Source: Deltaproteobacteria bacterium
Lineage (GTDB): Bacteria; Desulfobacterota; Desulfarculia; Adiutricales; JAGVGV01
Length of the DNA: 48,881 nt
Direction of reading: 5' to 3'
Assembly (NCBI GenBank): GCA_015233515.1
Contig: JADFXS010000004.1
Coordinates: forward strand, 1,375 to 50,255
In this document: positions 42,364 through 48,881 of the stretch, one piece after another
Layout: the number at the start of each line of letters is the position of its first letter
How positions within the stretch are numbered: the first letter of the stretch is position 1
Translations under genes and position numbers: made by a program
Notes under the pieces: model-generated
The model's database searches: none
What the model saw: only the letters and a program-made list of their open reading frames with translations
What the model was told of the DNA's origin: nothing

Positions 42364-43479
42364 ATGAAAAGATTCTTAGGCGTTTTGGTTCTGCTAGTGT
42401 CCGTCATGTTGATCGCCGCCGGACCAGCCATGGCCGAAAAGTTCGTGGTCGGCTTCCAGCCGTACGACACCATTTCTTACCAGGCCGTCGTGAACATGGA
42501 AATGGGCCTCTGGAAGAAGTATGTGCCCCAAGGCACCGAAATCGAATTCATGCCCGCCCTGCAAGGCACCGTGGTGGCCAACAACATGCTGGCCGGCAAG
42601 GCGGTGGCCGGGTATATGAGCGTCATGCCCGCCACGATTCTTTGCTCGAAGCCTGACCAGGCCGAAGTGGTGATGGTCGCCACCCTGGGTATGTCCGAAG
42701 GCACGCGTTGCTCCCTGGTTTTAGTCAAAAAGGACGCCCCCCAGTTCAAAAACAACGAAGAATTGGCCCGGTGGTTGGACGGCAAAGTCATCGCCGCGCC
42801 CAAGGGCAGCGCCTCGGACCAGTATCTCCGCAAGCTTTTCGAAAAATATCAAGTGAAACCGGGTGAATATCTCAACCAGTCCATAGAAGTCATTGCCACT
42901 AATTTCCGTATCGGCAAACTGGACGCCGCTTCCATGTGGGAACCCACCTTGTCCCGGGTCGCCACGGACGTTGGCGAGGGCATTGCCCGCATCGCCGCCG
43001 ACGGCCGGGCCTGCGACAACCCCGACCTGGGCATCCTGGTCATGCGCAAGGACTTCCTGGAAAAAAATCCGGAAGTGGCCAAGGGATATCTAAAGGCTGA
43101 ACTCGAAGCCCAGGCTTATCTGCTCGACCCCAAGAACTGGAACAACGTCATCGAAATGGTGGCCAAGCATGCCACCGGCGTCCCCAAGAAGGTGCTGTGG
43201 TACTCGATATACGGCAAGGTCCCGGCCGACTCCAAGGAAGAGGTCAGAGAATGGAAATCGTTCTATTTCAACGACCGGGAAAAGAAGAATATTGCCGAAG
43301 TGGCTCCGTTCCTGATCAAGGAAAAGGTGATCAAGGAAGGTTCCTTGAAACCCGGCTATTACGATGACACCCTGGCTCGGGCCGTCTTCAAGGAATCAGG
43401 CCGCACCCCGGTCAGCGATAAGATCACCCTGGGCGTGATCAAGGGCGCGCCGGCCGGCGAAAGTCCGTTTAAGGAATGA
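42364..43479 (+). CDS. ABC transporter substrate-binding protein, TauA/SsuA (NMT1) family
   Basis: 371 residues with a Sec signal peptide (about 1-24, cleaved after GPAMA). The two-lobed type II binding fold has VVGFQPYDTISYQAVVNM at the start, ALQGTVVANNMLAGKAVAGY, and the hinge region KGSASDQYLRKLFEKY. The domain is that of taurine/sulfonate/nitrate binding proteins. AAGGAGG precedes ATG 42364. Its place between a C-S lyase and two permease/ATPase pairs suggests that it captures the sulfonate substrate. A strong hairpin follows (43486-43515), which would favour high expression of this component. Ligand specificity is inferred from context. Confidence 0.9.
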   Translation: MKRFLGVLVLLVSVMLIAAGPAMAEKFVVGFQPYDTISYQAVVNMEMGLWKKYVPQGTEIEFMPALQGTVVANNMLAGKAVAGYMSVMPATILCSKPDQAEVVMVATLGMSEGTRCSLVLVKKDAPQFKNNEELARWLDGKVIAAPKGSASDQYLRKLFEKYQVKPGEYLNQSIEVIATNFRIGKLDAASMWEPTLSRVATDVGEGIARIAADGRACDNPDLGILVMRKDFLEKNPEVAKGYLKAELEAQAYLLDPKNWNNVIEMVAKHATGVPKKVLWYSIYGKVPADSKEEVREWKSFYFNDREKKNIAEVAPFLIKEKVIKEGSLKPGYYDDTLARAVFKESGRTPVSDKITLGVIKGAPAGESPFKE

Positions 43480-43485
43480 AACTTT

Positions 43486-43515
43486 TAAGAAACCGCTCCT
43501 CATGACGGTTTCTTA
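43486..43515 (+). terminator. Perfect stem-loop after the binding-protein gene
   Basis: TAAGAAACCG (43486-43495) pairs perfectly with CGGTTTCTTA (43506-43515) around a 10-base loop. The U-rich end lies inside the 3' arm, with no T run after it. It sits inside the transport gene set, so it is probably a partial terminator or a 3'-end stabiliser giving excess binding protein. Confidence 0.55.
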
Positions 43516-43529
43516 GCGCCATTACCCGT

Positions 43530-43610
43530 CACGACGCGTCGGGTTGTGAAGCACGGAAACATGCGCTGACGGTCATTTCTACCGAAGGAAGAAATCTTGG
43601 CTATTTTCAA
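43530..43610 (+). repeat. Family B-related repeat, copy 4
   Basis: GAAGCACGGAAACATGCGCT at 43551 and TCATTTCTACCGAAGGAAG at 43578 align with GAAGCAAGGAAACATACGCT at 48277 and TCATTTCGACCGAAGGGAG at 48303. The flanking CGGGTT context matches too. The two ends of the transport gene set thus carry direct copies of one repeat, about 4.7 kb apart. Confidence 0.7.
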
Positions 43611-43632
43611 TAAAGGCCTACTTACTGTCCAG

Positions 43633-43662
43633 CTGGCTCCCAAGCTGGAGCTTGGGAGCCAG
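43633..43662. repeat. Perfect 30-bp palindrome
   Basis: CTGGCTCCCAAGCT (43633-43646), GG, then AGCTTGGGAGCCAG (43649-43662): perfect 14-bp arms. Palindromes of this TCCCAAGC/GCTTGGGA type recur in many bacterial genomes, as far as I recall. No T run follows, so it is more likely a repeat or a folded RNA element than a simple terminator. The rest of 43480-43894 shows no gene. Confidence 0.8.
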
Positions 43663-43894
43663 GGAAAAATGTTATATATACGAAACGATTTCCCGGCGAT
43701 AAACCGCCGAGCTAAAAGCCTGCGGCTTCTATGAGGCGCTGATCGGAACCATATCATTTCGATCCGGCCCGGCAATTATTTATAAATAGCTCTTATTCCG
43801 GGCGCGCGGCCGAGGCCGTGCGTCCGGACCGCTTTCGCCCGAAAACCTTTCGCCGGGTCTCGGCCCGCCGGACAGACAAACCGGAGTTAATTTG

Positions 43895-44782
43895 GTGACC
43901 AACCCAGCAGCGACCCCAGCACTTTCGACTAGTCCTGAACAAGTTCACAAGCCGAGTTCGGTCGAGATAACGCTCATCAAATTGAAGCTGTGGCTCAAGA
44001 GTTCCCAGCCGTATCTGAATTTTCTCGGCATAGTTGGTTTTGTCTTGATCTGGTATCTATTGACCGAGCGCTTCAAGGCGCCGTGGTTTGAAAAGCTGCC
44101 CGGCCCCTTGACCAGCTTCAGGGAATGGATTTCCCAAGACCCCTCCTTCGGCATTTCCATTTACACCCCTGAATATTATCATCACATCGGGGCCAGCGTT
44201 CTGCGGGTTTTCCAGGCCTTCTGTCTCGCCACCATTCTAGGCGTCCCCCTGGGTCTTTTCATGGGCTGGAAAAAGACTTTCAAGGACTACACATTTCCGG
44301 TGCTGGAAACCCTCCGGCCGATCCCCATGCTGGCCTGGGTCCCTTTGTCCATATTGATGTGGCCGGGCCGGGAAGCCTCAATTGTCTTTTTGACCTTCCT
44401 GGGCTCTTTCTTCGCCACGGTGCTCAACACCCTTTTAGGCGTCGAATCCATCGACGAGGTTTATTTCCGCGCCGCTCATTCCTTGGGGGCCAAGCCCAAG
44501 CATATCTTTTTCAAAATCATCCTGCCGGGATCGCTGCCTTTCATCTTCACCGGCCTGCAGATCAGCATGGGTTTTTCCTGGTTCTCCTTAGTGGCCGGTG
44601 AAATGCTGGCCGGCGAATACGGCCTGGGGTACCTGATCTGGAACTCGTTTCTGCTAGTGCAGTATCCGGTTATTGTCATCGCCATGGTCACCCTCGGGGT
44701 AATCGGGTGGCTCAGCAGCGCTCTGATTCGTCTGGTCGGCAACCGGCTGATGCAGTGGAAAGTAAGGGAGGCGGCCAGATGA
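43895..44782 (+). CDS. ABC transporter permease 1, TauC/SsuC family
   Basis: About 295 residues from GTG 43895 (GGAG 8 bp upstream; TTG 43892 is also possible). After a 40-residue polar N-terminus it has six membrane helices. The ATPase-coupling EAA loop reads RAAHSLGAKPKHIFFKIILP, then GSLPFIFTGLQISMGFSW. The family pattern of sulfonate/nitrate permeases includes ETLRPIPMLAWVPL and WPGREASIVFLTFLGSFF. Its stop overlaps the ATPase start (ATGA, 44779-44782). It pairs with the second permease to form a probable heterodimeric channel. Confidence 0.92.
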   Translation: MTNPAATPALSTSPEQVHKPSSVEITLIKLKLWLKSSQPYLNFLGIVGFVLIWYLLTERFKAPWFEKLPGPLTSFREWISQDPSFGISIYTPEYYHHIGASVLRVFQAFCLATILGVPLGLFMGWKKTFKDYTFPVLETLRPIPMLAWVPLSILMWPGREASIVFLTFLGSFFATVLNTLLGVESIDEVYFRAAHSLGAKPKHIFFKIILPGSLPFIFTGLQISMGFSWFSLVAGEMLAGEYGLGYLIWNSFLLVQYPVIVIAMVTLGVIGWLSSALIRLVGNRLMQWKVREAAR

Positions 44783-45621
44783 GTTCACAAGACGGCCCCA
44801 CCGCCCGCGGGCGGATCAGCATACGTAATGTTTCCAAGATTTACGATCCGGACGGCGCCCGGGTCCTGGCCATGGATAATTGCTCGATGGAAGTCGAGGC
44901 CGGAGAATTCTGCGTGGTGGTCGGTCCCTCCGGTTGCGGCAAAACCACCCTGCTCAACGCCATCGCCGGCTTCCACGGCATCACTTCCGGTGAAATACAT
45001 ATCGATGGAGAACTGCTCTGCTCGGCGACCAAGCAGGCCGCACCCGGAGCGGACCGAATCGTGGTTTTCCAGAACGGCGCGCTTTTCCCTTGGATGACGG
45101 TGCTCGAAAACGTCATCTTCGGCCCGGCGGTGCAAGGCCGGATCAGTGATCGCGAAGCCAGGGACAAGGCGCGGGAAATGCTCGGCCAGATGGGCCTGAT
45201 CGACATCGAAAACAACTATCCCAGCGAAATTTCCTCGGGCATGCGCCGCCGCGTGGAAATTGCCCGGGCCATGATGAACGACCCTCGGGTCTTGCTCCTG
45301 GATGAGCCGTTCCGGGCCATGGACGCCTTGACCAAGACGGTCATTCATCAGTTCCTGCTCGATGTATATGATAAAAGCCGAAAAACGGTCTATTTCATCA
45401 CCCATGACCTGGAAGAAGCCATCTTCCTCGGCGGCAAGGTTTACATCATGACCACCAGGCCGGCGAAGATTAAAAAAATCCTGGATGTGGATATCCCCCG
45501 CCCCCGCGACTTTCGCGTGCTCTCCACCCCGCTCTACATCAAATTGAAAAAAGAGTGCATCGCAGCGGTCCACGAGGAGGCGCTCAAGGCCTTCCAAGCG
45601 GGCGAACGGGAAATGGCCTGA
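44779..45621 (+). CDS. ABC transporter ATPase 1, TauB/SsuB family, with degenerate signature
   Basis: 280 residues. Walker A is GPSGCGKTT, the Q-loop is VFQNGALFPW, Walker B is VLLLDEPF, the D-loop is RAMDALT, and the switch region is FITHDLEEA with the H-loop His intact. The ABC signature is EISSGMRRRVEIA where the family norm is LSGGM or LSGGQ, so the second conserved Gly is replaced by Ser. ATPase 2 shows the complementary defect. The C-terminal extension (about 225-280) is like that of other TauB-type subunits. It overlaps permease 1 by four bases, and permease 2 follows after 17 bp. Confidence 0.92.
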   Translation: MSSQDGPTARGRISIRNVSKIYDPDGARVLAMDNCSMEVEAGEFCVVVGPSGCGKTTLLNAIAGFHGITSGEIHIDGELLCSATKQAAPGADRIVVFQNGALFPWMTVLENVIFGPAVQGRISDREARDKAREMLGQMGLIDIENNYPSEISSGMRRRVEIARAMMNDPRVLLLDEPFRAMDALTKTVIHQFLLDVYDKSRKTVYFITHDLEEAIFLGGKVYIMTTRPAKIKKILDVDIPRPRDFRVLSTPLYIKLKKECIAAVHEEALKAFQAGEREMA

Positions 45622-45638
45622 AATTGGAGAAAACCGTC

Positions 45639-46445
45639 ATGGCTTCAAACGACTGCCCCACCATCAACTGGAAAAAGCTGAGGAAAGCCGTCTTCAGCCA
45701 AACCTCTTATCGGGGGGTCATCGCCCTGATCTCTTTTGTCGTCTTGTGGGAGATGTGCGCCCGCTTGAGCGTGCCCATCGTCGGCAACATCCCCTCGCCC
45801 TCGTCCGTTCTCGTGGCCCTGGGAAAGCAGCTCGCCAGCCGGTCTTACTGGATATGCTGGCGGGACAGCTTTATCCGCATCCTGACCGGGTTCATCGTGG
45901 CCCAGATAGTGGGCATCCCCCTGGGGCTTTTCCTGGGCGTCAATCGTTGGGCCAGGGAGACGATCTATCCGGTTCTGGAGATCATGCGGCCCATTCCGCC
46001 TCTGGCCTGGGTTCCGGCCGCCGTGATCTTCTGGCCGACCACCGAACTGAGCATGATGTTCGTCACTTTTTTAGGCGCCTTCTTCACCGTGGTGCTAAAT
46101 ATCGTGGGCGGCGCCGGTTCCATCGACGCGCGCTACATCCGCGCGGCCCATTCCCTGGGATCGTCCAGAAAAGACATTTTCTGGCATATCATGCTGCCGG
46201 CGACCTTGCCGAGCATCGTGGTGGGCATGACCGTGGGCATCGGCATCACCTGGGCCGTGGTGGTCGCCGCGGAAATGATCGCCAGCAGCCCGGGTCTCGG
46301 CTATCTGCCCTGGAAGGCTTATGTGGCCGGAGAATACCCGGTGATCATCATCGGCATGGTGAGTATTGGAGTAGCCGGGTATCTTTCTTCGGCCATGATC
46401 AGGTTCATCGGCAGCCGCTTGACTCCCTGGCTGCGGCTTTATTAA
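45639..46445 (+). CDS. ABC transporter permease 2, TauC/SsuC family
   Basis: 268 residues from ATG 45639 (GGAG 9 bp upstream; the open frame further upstream overlaps the ATPase). It has six helices and the EAA loop RAAHSLGSSRKDIFWHIMLP, the sulfonate permease pattern EIMRPIPPLAWVPAAVIFW, and TTELSMMFVTFLGAFF. It is homologous to permease 1 but clearly diverged and lacks its long polar N-terminus. It is 17 bp after ATPase 1 and 9 bp before ATPase 2. Two distinct permeases plus one binding protein suggest a single heteromeric importer; two separate importers sharing one binding protein are also possible. Confidence 0.92.
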   Translation: MASNDCPTINWKKLRKAVFSQTSYRGVIALISFVVLWEMCARLSVPIVGNIPSPSSVLVALGKQLASRSYWICWRDSFIRILTGFIVAQIVGIPLGLFLGVNRWARETIYPVLEIMRPIPPLAWVPAAVIFWPTTELSMMFVTFLGAFFTVVLNIVGGAGSIDARYIRAAHSLGSSRKDIFWHIMLPATLPSIVVGMTVGIGITWAVVVAAEMIASSPGLGYLPWKAYVAGEYPVIIIGMVSIGVAGYLSSAMIRFIGSRLTPWLRLY

Positions 46446-46454
46446 GGAGATTTT

Positions 46455-47351
46455 GTGAGCGAAATCAAACTGGCCGTCGGCATGGGTTCCGGCGAAATGC
46501 GGATCAATGGTGTCTCGAAAGGCTTCGGCGTGGGGCCGCTGCATAAGGAAGTCATCCGCGATTGCACCTTTTCCCTGGAAAAGGGCAAACTGACCGTGCT
46601 CATCGGACCTTCCGGATGTGGAAAAAGCACCCTGATCAACCTGTTGGCCGGATATGAGACTCCGGATTGCGGCAGCATCCTGATCGACGACCAACCCGTG
46701 ACCGGTCCCGGTGTGGATCGCCTGGTCGTTTTCCAGGAAACCGCGCTTTTTCCCTGGATGACCACCTTTGATAACGTGAGTTACGGTCCGCGGGTCCAAA
46801 GAAAGATCTCCCGGGAGGAATTTACTAAGGAAACCATGAAACTCCTGGAAATGGTCGGCCTCCAGGATTTTAAGGACAAATATCCTTCCCAGCTCTCGGG
46901 CGGCATGCAGCGCCGGGCCGAACTGGTCCGGGCCATGATCAACCATCCCAAGGTCATGTTCATGGATGAACCTTTCCGTGGTCTGGACGCCATGACCAGG
47001 GCCCTGATGCAGGAATATTACGTCCGTCTTTTCGAGGAACATCGCGGCACCAACCTGTTCGTCACCTCGGAACTGGAAGAAGCGATCTTCCTGGCGGACC
47101 GCCTGATCATCCTGACCAACCGCCCGGCCGGGGTGAAACGGGTCATCGATGTCTCCCTGCCTCGGCCTCGGGAATTCAGCATGCTGACTTCCACCGAGTA
47201 CATGGCCACCAAGCAGGAAGCCCTGGAACTGCTCCATGAAGAGGCCATAAAATCCTTTGCCACCGGTGCGGTCAACGCCTCGGACTTCCTCGAAGCCTAT
47301 GCCCAATTAGGGCCGGACCCGGCCCGGCCGACCTGCAAGGATGATGAGTAG
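46455..47351 (+). CDS. ABC transporter ATPase 2, TauB/SsuB family, lacking the switch histidine
   Basis: 298 residues from GTG 46455 (AAGGAG 5-6 bp upstream). Walker A is GPSGCGKST, the Q-loop is VFQETALFPW, the signature is a canonical QLSGGMQRRAELV, and Walker B is VMFMDEPF. The switch region reads FVTSELEEA where THD is expected, so the catalytic H-loop His is replaced by Ser. ATPase 1 keeps its His but has a degenerate signature, so a heterodimer would have one canonical and one degenerate ATP site. The C-terminal tail is Pro/Lys-rich and variable. Confidence 0.92.
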   Translation: MSEIKLAVGMGSGEMRINGVSKGFGVGPLHKEVIRDCTFSLEKGKLTVLIGPSGCGKSTLINLLAGYETPDCGSILIDDQPVTGPGVDRLVVFQETALFPWMTTFDNVSYGPRVQRKISREEFTKETMKLLEMVGLQDFKDKYPSQLSGGMQRRAELVRAMINHPKVMFMDEPFRGLDAMTRALMQEYYVRLFEEHRGTNLFVTSELEEAIFLADRLIILTNRPAGVKRVIDVSLPRPREFSMLTSTEYMATKQEALELLHEEAIKSFATGAVNASDFLEAYAQLGPDPARPTCKDDE

Positions 47352-47484
47352 ACAACTTGCCGACAAAGGACAATCACCGGCTAAAAACAATTACAACGAT
47401 GGGATTACCCGGAGTCGATCATCATGGGCGGCCGGTAATCAGGATTATCCCTTGAGACCCGATGTTGCTTAGCCGGGGTCATTA

Positions 47485-48231
47485 ATGACCATCTTATTGG
47501 CTTTAGTCGCTTTGATCGTGGGCCTTCTGATCGGCGCTACGGGCATCGGCGGAATTTTGCTTATCCCGGCCATCACGGCCCTGACCGGGATCGGCGCCCA
47601 CGCGGCCATGGCCACCACCCTGGTTACGCAGTTTTTCAGCGCCATCGTCGGTCTTTTTCTCCATCGCCGCCTGGGGAACGTCGACTGGCGCATGGCCATG
47701 CCCATTTGCCTGGGCGCCGTCCTGTTCGGCTATCTCGGCGCCCTGGTCAACTCCTTGGCCAAGGCCTCGTCGCTTAACTTAATTCTTTCGCTCATCATCA
47801 TCTTTTCCGGAGTCTATACGCTCCGACCAAGCCGCCGGGCCGGCAAATTTTCCTTTGATAAATCCTCCATCGCTCACAACTCGCTGCTGCTCGGCATCGG
47901 CGCCTCGGTGGGTTTCGTTTCCGGCCTCACCGGCGTAGGCGGGCCGGTCCTGTCCATCCCCCTGATGATAATTATCGGCTTTTCTCCCCTGACCTCCATC
48001 GGCGTCAGCCAAGCCCTGCAGATCACCGCCGCCGGTTCCGGGACCATCGGCAATCTGTTACACGGCGCTATCGATTTTTACTTGGCGGCCTGGATTTCGG
48101 TCATCCTCATTTTCGGCTTGATCGTCGGTATCTGGATCGCTCACCGCTGCAACACCAGCCAACTGCGCCTAACCATCGCCTTGACCTGCCTTCTGGTCGG
48201 CGGCTTGGTCTTTTATCGGTCATTAGCTTAA
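47485..48231 (+). CDS. TauE/SafE-family anion exporter
   Basis: 248 residues with about eight membrane helices in two repeats, each with the family's Gly-rich motif: GLLIGATGIGGILLIPAI near the N-terminus and GFVSGLTGVGGPVLSIPLMI in the second half. TauE/SafE proteins export sulfite, sulfoacetate and related organosulfur anions. After a C-S lyase that releases sulfite this is a logical member of the unit, though in a sulfite-respiring cell it could instead import or balance the anion. It lies 133 bp after ATPase 2, with no strong ribosome-binding site at ATG 47485. Confidence 0.9.
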   Translation: MTILLALVALIVGLLIGATGIGGILLIPAITALTGIGAHAAMATTLVTQFFSAIVGLFLHRRLGNVDWRMAMPICLGAVLFGYLGALVNSLAKASSLNLILSLIIIFSGVYTLRPSRRAGKFSFDKSSIAHNSLLLGIGASVGFVSGLTGVGGPVLSIPLMIIIGFSPLTSIGVSQALQITAAGSGTIGNLLHGAIDFYLAAWISVILIFGLIVGIWIAHRCNTSQLRLTIALTCLLVGGLVFYRSLA

Positions 48232-48253
48232 GCTGGTTTCGCAGAAGCGCCCG

Positions 48254-48400
48254 ACCCGCCGCGCATGGCGGGTTATGAAGCAAGGAAACATACGCTTACG
48301 GTCATTTCGACCGAAGGGAGAAATCTCCGTTGTTTTCAGGGAAGGTCTTTTGGCACCAGAGATTTCTCTTCGCGACTTGCGCCGCTCATCGAAATGACAC
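48254..48400. repeat. Family B repeat, copy 5, in the convergent gap
   Basis: A 7-bp hairpin (ACCCGCC GCGCAT GGCGGGT, 48254-48273) is followed by GAAGCAAGGAAACATACGCT, TCATTTCGACCGAAGGGAG with AAATCTC, and the opposing AGAGATTTCTCTTCGCGACT and TCGAAATGACA. The element lies between the convergent tauE-like and regulator genes and may terminate both. The remainder of 48232-48527 has one long-spaced inverted pair (AGCTGGTTT/AAACCAGCT) and no gene. Confidence 0.75.
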
Positions 48401-48527
48401 CATACGTTCCGTTGGGAGGCAAGTTTGAGCAATTTGAACCGGTCCCGAAGTGTTGTTTCTTAGGAGACCGGAGAAGCTGGTTTTGCAACGGTCTATATGA
48501 TGTGAATTGGCAAGTAAATCAAACCAG

Positions 48528-48881
48528 CTATAAGCGGGCGCGGCTATCTTTTTTCTTTCCATTCTTGCCGGGGGAGGCGGGGGCCGACCGAATCTTCCTG
48601 AAGATCGTGCTGCGGTCCACGCCTAGAACTTCGGCCGCCTTACCGATGGAACCGTAGACGGTCACGGCTTCCTCAATCAGGTCTTTCTCCATTACTCCGA
48701 CAATTTCCTTGAGCGATGCGCCGCCGAGGCTATAGGTTTGCAGAAGGGAGCCGGTTCCGACGGAATCGCTTCTCAACGATCGACCGATAGGGATATCCCG
48801 GCTGTTGATCCTGGGTTTGTCCGAAGTGATGACCAGACCGTGGATCATGTTTTCCATCTCCCTGACGTTGCCCGGCCAGCC
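48528..48881 (-). CDS. Sigma-54 enhancer-binding regulator, C-terminal end (partial)
   Basis: 117 codons, open to the window edge. It begins GWPGNVREMENMIHGLVITS, the conserved end of the sigma-54 AAA+ domain, and finishes with a Fis-type helix-turn-helix: DLIEEAVTVYGSIGKAAEVL, then GVDRSTIFRKI. A basic tail follows (SPGKNGKKKDSRARL). The N-terminal sensor and the GAFTGA loop are outside the window. It converges on the transporter/lyase unit, whose promoter at 38527 is of the sigma-54 type, so it is the likely activator of that unit. Confidence 0.92.
   Translation of the reverse strand, partial: GWPGNVREMENMIHGLVITSDKPRINSRDIPIGRSLRSDSVGTGSLLQTYSLGGASLKEIVGVMEKDLIEEAVTVYGSIGKAAEVLGVDRSTIFRKIRSAPASPGKNGKKKDSRARL

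Noticed and set aside
1..48881. CRISPR arrays, tRNA or rRNA genes
   Set aside because: No regularly spaced identical repeats with unique spacers were seen, and no tRNA-like T-loop/anticodon arrangement or rRNA signature was seen. The interspersed families A and B are not regularly spaced.

Overview
The window looks like a chromosomal stretch of a mesophilic Desulfobacterota-type bacterium (former Deltaproteobacteria). The reasons are a KaiC/KaiB/PAS-kinase cluster without kaiA, several sigma-54 enhancer-binding regulators with matching -24/-12 promoters, a corrinoid methyl-transfer pair, and a glycyl-radical enzyme operon that fits anaerobic sulfonate (isethionate) respiration. This is inferred from gene content; no rRNA or other taxonomic marker is present. 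I saw no tRNA, rRNA or CRISPR array.

Layout. (1) 1-3254: 3' end of a KaiC-like ATPase, two overlapping KaiB-like genes and a PAS sensor kinase. The response regulator that should follow is reduced to about 13 codons and abuts an IS21-type istB remnant. (2) 3753-7787: a PAS/AAA+ sigma-54 activator, a near-perfect sigma-54 promoter, a corrinoid protein and a URO-D-family methyltransferase. (3) 7788-11104: a repeat-rich 1 kb gap, then an AmiS/UreI-type channel and an amidase. (4) 11464-16671, minus strand: a Tat-exported lipoprotein phosphoesterase and a large Cache/HAMP/PAS hybrid kinase. (5) 16979-27242: a type VI secretion spike island with a NACHT-like NTPase ending in pentapeptide repeats. 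Convergent to it are an all-pentapeptide protein, VgrG (now split), a DUF2169-pentapeptide fusion, DUF3540 and a DUF4150 PAAR-like tip. No sheath, baseplate or membrane-complex genes lie in the window. (6) 27587-38133: assorted genes (DUF4239-like membrane protein, alkaline phosphatase, secreted protein, toxin-antitoxin remnants, EamA exporter with divergent LysR, PIF1-like helicase, MFS exporter, hicAB), with a MITE-like palindrome and interspersed repeats. (7) 38527-48881: a sigma-54 promoter, a glycyl-radical C-S lyase, its activase, an ABC transporter with two different permeases and two different ATPases, a TauE/SafE anion exporter, and the 3' end of another sigma-54 activator.

How the genes may work together. 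The last region reads as one catabolic unit: sulfonate uptake by the ABC system, C-S cleavage by the activated lyase to sulfite plus an aldehyde, export or handling of sulfite by TauE, and control by the convergent sigma-54 activator. The lyase gene carries an in-frame TAA at 40376-40378, so it is either a fresh pseudogene, a sequence error or a two-piece enzyme. In the T6SS island, vgrG is split by a 44-bp insertion whose sequence is an exact inverted copy of part of the neighbouring pentapeptide gene. Removing 44 bp restores a single reading frame of about 846 residues.

Two families of short palindromic repeats are scattered through the intergenic space: family A, with a core like GCTCGCCGGCATGTTCA, and family B, with a core like TCATTTCGACCGAAGGGAG. 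Together with the toxin-antitoxin and insertion-sequence debris, they suggest a genome rich in small non-autonomous repeats.
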